This document shows, in pieces, positions 54,101 to 60,100 of a stretch of DNA of 64,000 nt. The translations under genes and the position numbers were made by a program. Source of the DNA: Tridacna crocea (lineage: Eukaryota; Mollusca; Bivalvia; Cardiida; Cardiidae); contig OX031061.1 of NCBI GenBank assembly GCA_943736015.1, positions 62,874,192 through 62,938,191 on the forward strand, given 5' to 3'. The notes beneath the pieces were generated by a model. The model saw only the letters and a program-made list of their open reading frames with translations. It ran no database searches and was not told the DNA's origin. Positions within the stretch are counted from its first letter, which is position 1; every line of letters begins with the position of its first letter.

Positions 54101-57100
54101 CATTAAAATAATCTCCCTTTACAGGAAGTGGGTAAAAACAGTCACGGTCCTAAAGGGCCCATTTTACCTAGTCTTAGACAACTATTATTGCAATAAATTT
54201 TACCAGAATGAATTTTAAATCTGTAACTTTTATTCATCCTAACTATTTGTCAAAATTAGGCTCAATTTCTGGAGAAGAATATTCCAGGAACTGTCTTTTG
54301 ACATGTTACCTGGTCAGTATGTGAACTATGTAGCCTTTGACAGGAATGTAAGTCTCAGTATGCGAACTATGTAGCCTTTGACAGGAATGTAAGTCTGGTA
54401 TATGAGTTACATGTATTTATTTTATGCTTTCTGGTAGGTTATCCAGAAATATGGGTGAAATCTTTTTTGATATTTCATGAGTTTTATATTCAAACTCTTC
54501 ACTTGTGGGCAGAAACAGCTGTTCCCATGCACTGGTTACCAATGTAAAATATGCTTTCCTCACAACCAGATGGAAATGTGATGTTATTTACCATTCATTT
54601 TTGGCCCTTGATGTAATTTTGTAATGCCTAGCTATGTGGAGAGGGTACGCCACAGGGAATAACTGAAAAGAACTGTACTGGATTTTGATCAAGTTCCTCC
54701 CAGACTGGGATAAAAGCATGAAATAAACAGAATATTTGGGGATTTTTTTTTTTTTTTTTAGAAAGATACAAATTGATTCATCTCATGAACATCATCGGTA
54801 ATATTTCCACTTCTGGCAGCTAAATTTTGATCTTTCACCGTATAAAACAAATAACCTCTGTATATTGGTTTGAAGTTGCTTTTATTTCTTTTTCAAAGAT
54901 CTTTTCCTTTTTTTTGGATGGTCGGAGTAAATCCCCTCCCGTTTATAGTATCTATAATAGACACTCATACCGAATAGATTTGCTGATTGTCACTGTTTTA
55001 CCTCGATTTCTAGTACTGTATTTACCACAATGAAAATAAACAAGTACAGCTAAGAAAAGAATACGAATGCATATTAAGGCTTGTTTCTATACTTATATTG
55101 AAATTTTACTATTATGTATCCAGTTGACAATCTGACTCATTTAGTTTGTTTCTTACTGAAATTTTTGGTGATAAATATCTCATCGAAATGCCATTGTTTT
55201 TCAAAAAAAAGTCTCTTTGAAAACAATAGTTAGTACTCTTGTTCTCATTAGCGCCTATTTCACCAGGATAAATATCATATGAAAAGGGAATCACTATAAA
55301 CAGCTTGTAAGAGAGCATTTCGAAAGTCAATGTAATTTTATGCTGGCAATACTGAAGCATTGTCCTAATACTCTTGGCTGGAAAATTTGGTTGCAACCTG
55401 TAATTTAAGGGTTTGAAAATTTCATACCAGTCCAAATTCCACAAATTTAAAGTATTTTGTGCACAAAAAAAGAAAAATCAATGTGTCATACAACCAATGA
55501 GAGTTCGCAACAACTGCATAGTTAAAATACAAACCACATCTGGTTGGATTTAAACCCATGTGGACAAATATCCACATCACAACTTCATACCAACAATATT
55601 ACAAGAAACAACAGAATATGGTTTTGAAACTTACCGACAGATAGTTCTCGCTGATATGCAGAAAAATCTACAAACCCCCAGTTTTCTTTGCTGTAAAAAA
55701 TGAAATATCAATTGCTGTATGCAAGTGCTTTAAGCTTTTGTAAATTTGTTATTCTAGTCCAAATGTAAAACAAAAGTTTCTTATATTCATTTAAGGATGG
55801 CCTACAATTACTGTTGATGTTTTTCTGATCCAAAGTTACATCAAAAATTTATTCTATCTTTTTGGATAAAAGCTTTAGAGCTACTGTTAATAATTATGTT
55901 ACCTTTCTCCATATAGCTTAAAAGCCCCCTTGGTGGCCAAATGCAAACAATAAAGTAGTTAAAATGCATTTAAAATCATACCATTTAAAAGATGGATATT
56001 ATTGTGAAGGTAACATTCTGTTCTTGTAGGGTCTGTTGTTTTCCCGCGCATTAGTTACTTAGGTAATGTGGGCATGCCTCACAACCAGATGGACATATGA
56101 CATAATTTACCATATGTTTCTCAGGCTTGAGGTAATATTGAAATGCATAGCTATGCAGAGGGGTACGCCATGGCTAATAACTGAAAAGAACTGTACTGGA
56201 TTTTGACCAAGTTCCCCCCAGAAGGGATTAAAAGCAATAAATGGATAGAATATTTTTCTTTTTCAGTGAAAGATCAAAATTATTTCATCTTGTGAACATC
56301 ATTGGTAATATTTTCACCGATAGAATATTAGCCTATCACAAGCAATTTCTCCTGGCCTTCACAATGACAAATCCCATTATTTACAAAACATTTACTTTGG
56401 TCATCAGCAATTGACTTTTTCAGTTTAACTCTTTAACAAACAACAAAATTTTAGACTTGTCAAGACTGAAAGCATTTGCAGACGACAAAGTAAATATTAG
56501 TCAAAAATCGAAATTTGTTTCCTGCAGGGTAGAAAACATTGTGGGAAAAGGAGAAAATGCTGGTTACCAGCATTTTCTCCTTTTCCCACAATGTTTTCAT
56601 AAGGCTTCTATCTCAGGGTCGTAAAAACCAGGGATTGTTTGGTAAAGGGTTAAGGCAGGCAAAAGTTTTGTGATCTGCTGCTACAATAATGCATGGTTTG
56701 CTATAAGATAAACATATTAAAGAAGAAAAAAAGAATGTAGAAAAGATTCATAAATATGTAAGTGATATGTGAAAAAACGTGTCTCTCAAACAACCCCATC
56801 AAAAAATAGGAAAATAGCTCTTACCATCCATGGTAATATATTCCGATTAATAGCGCTACAATGAAGAAGGAAAGGAACACTCCAATAGCTGCTATGATTG
56901 CCTTCCAGTACTGAGTACCTGTAATAAGATGTTTCTGATGGTCAATAATTGTCTACATAAGAAACAGTCCTCTTTCTATCAAGGTTTATTGTTCAATAAA
57001 TTCATGATAGTTATGAGACACAATAAATAATCAATCAAGGTCCCATAAATAATCCATGACGGCCCCAGTACTTTATTCATTGCATCTCATGACTCACAAC

Positions 57101-60100
57101 ATGGTTTATTGAAAAATAAACCATAACAGAAAGAACATTATTTCAATTCTTACACAACCATGATCATACTAAGTGAATAAGAGTCGATGCAGACAAGCTT
57201 GCCTTGAATAAACCACTGCTGTTCAACCAATTTACCAAAGCAAAACCCCAATGCTCAGTCGTAAATATGAAAAGAATCAAAATTTCAGTAAAACCTTAGG
57301 CATCAAACATGGCATAACCCCCCTCCCTTTACCATTATATTTTCTCCCTTATAAATGACCGAAGAACGGATGTATTGTCAAGCATCAGAGTTGTAGTTTC
57401 TTTGAATCCTCTGAATATTACTCCCCCCACTCCCAATCCCAAAGCAATACATGTATCTGTCAATTTTGAAGTAACATTCATATTGAACAGCCACTTGATT
57501 TCCATTATGTTTTCTGGTAGTATTTCATGTAGTTCCATCATTGTCAATTTTTATCATGTTAACCCTTTCCCAAACGACAAATTTTAGACTCTTCCAAAAT
57601 CAGAGAGTTTGCAGACAACAATTTTAACTTTCAAAACAATGACATAAAATTATCCAAATAGGCAGAAAACACTGTGGGAAAATGAGAAATTGCTCGTTAC
57701 GAGCAATTTCTCCTTTTCCCACAGTGTTTTCAAAAGACATGTACTGCAGTCACATAAAACAAGGGCTTGTTTGGGAAAGGATTAAGGGAGACTACTCCTT
57801 CATGCATGGGCTTTGTCCAGATTTAAACACAATACTTAACAACTGTATTAGGGAGATATCTCTTTAGTTCAATGATAATTGTATTGGTTTATTCAAACCT
57901 CAAAAAAAAAAAAAACCGAAGATCTTTGAGAACCTATGAGAAAGAAAGCTTTTAAAAACATAGAAGGACCAGCTGAAAATGCTGTTAACCCATTACCACA
58001 CAATCCCTACTTTTGACGCCCCTGAGAAAGAAGCCTTTTAAAAACACTGTAGGAAAAGGAGAAAATGCTGGTAACCAGCATTTTCTCCTTTTCCAACAGT
58101 GTTTTCTACCCTTCCCAGAACAAATTTCAATTTTTCAGTCACCTTTATTTTGTCGTCTGCAAATGCTTTCAATTTGAACAAGTCTAAAATTTTGTCGTGT
58201 GGTAATGGGTTAACCAACATTTTCTCCTTTTCCCACAATAACTTTCGACCATTTCAATTTTTGAGTCACATTTACTTTAACTTCTGTAGATGCTTTCAAT
58301 TTGGAAGTCTGAAATTTTGATGTTTGGTAAAGGATTAACCCTTTTGACCCCTTGGACAGAAACAGTAACTTTTCTGACGGCACTGATTATTTTCTCCCTT
58401 TCTTCACAGTCAAATAAGTTAATTTATCTACAATGTTTTCTTCACAGACAAATTCCATGATTTAGCCTCATATAATTTGTTGTCTACAATTAGTTAACTG
58501 GTGCCAGCATTTTCTCCTTTTCCCCCAGTGTTTTCAAACGGCTTTCTCCGTCTGAGTCATTAAAACTCTGGTATAGGTTTAATGATTTGTTGATGTTTTC
58601 TGTTAACCCATTACCACACAATTCCTACTTTTGACGACCCTTAAAAAGAAGCCTTTTAAAAACATTGTGGGAAGAGAAAAAAACACTGGTAACCAGCATT
58701 CTACCCTTTCAAAGAAATATTGAACCATCTGAGCTGCTATAAATTTGTCATCTGCAAATACTTTCAAAGTATACAAGTCTAAATTTTTGCTGTGTGGTAA
58801 TGGGTTAATGTTGTTTTTTGAAAAAATAAACAGTCAAAAGCCTTATACTGTGATGAACATAGGGACAACGCTCAACAACAATCAACGCAAAAAAATACTA
58901 AACAAAACTGAAACATACTTGGCAAAGTTTCCTGGATATACAAAGTGAAATTTTTCTCCCTAATTCGAAAGGCCTGGGCTGGCGTGATGGTATTGATTGC
59001 CCCAGAGCAGTCATCGTCATTTGGCTGCACAACCACCACCACATAAAATGAATCACTGTCAGTTTTCTAGAAACAGAAACAAAGTATTAGCTAACCTGCT
59101 ATCACACAACCCTCCAGATTTAACGACCTGGAAAAATATGTCTTTCCCAAACATTGTGGGAAAAGAAAGTAATGCTGACAACCAGCTTTTTCTCTTTTTC
59201 CTAAAATGCTTTTTTGATTTTTAAATGAATCTGTTTAACCCTTTACCAAACAATCCCTGGTTTTTAAGACCCTGAGATAGAAGCCTTTTGAAAACATTGT
59301 GTAAAAAGGAGAAAATGCTGGTAACCAGCATTTTCTCCTTTTTCCACAATGTTTTGTACCCTGCTGGAAACAAATTTCACTTTTTGAGTTACTTTTATTT
59401 TGTCGTCTGCAAGTGCTCTCAATTTGGACCAGTCTGAAATTTTGTTGTTTGGGAAAGGGTTAACTCACATTTAATTCATTGTACTTTATTGCTATTATTT
59501 TGGTTTAGATAAAAATTTTGTTGTGCAAACTCACGAGTTACAGGCATGAAATACACAAATCATATGTTCCTTTCCTTAACAACAGTGCTTAGCCTATTAT
59601 GCCTGGAGTAATTTAATTTAGAAATTCTCTTGGTTTGTATTGTTACTGACCAATTAAAATTCAAATATTTTTCTCACTGTTCAAACTTTTCAAGAGAAAA
59701 GAAGACTATGCTTGAAAACATCAAGGGGAAAAGATTACCTGGAGCCAGGAGAGACCTTTTTTTTTCAGCTGTAATCAGCTATTCTAATATCCAGTGGGCC
59801 TACAGATGACATTTCAAATCAGACTGTTAACTTGTGTCTTGATACCTACATACTAGAACCTTTTAAAGTGGAGTGTCAATTTCACCTAAAATACTATATA
59901 ATTGTGCTTCTCTATCATGAACATAGGTGGCCCATCTCACAAAAAGGATATTTTGGGATCTGCAAAAAGTATCAATCCTGGTCAGACTGCGCCAATTGCG
60001 CAGTCTGACCAGGGTTGACACTTTTGGCTTTAATGACATTTTTTGTATAAAAAATAGTCATTGTACCTTGTTGTACAATCATTTTTATGAACTTAAACTA

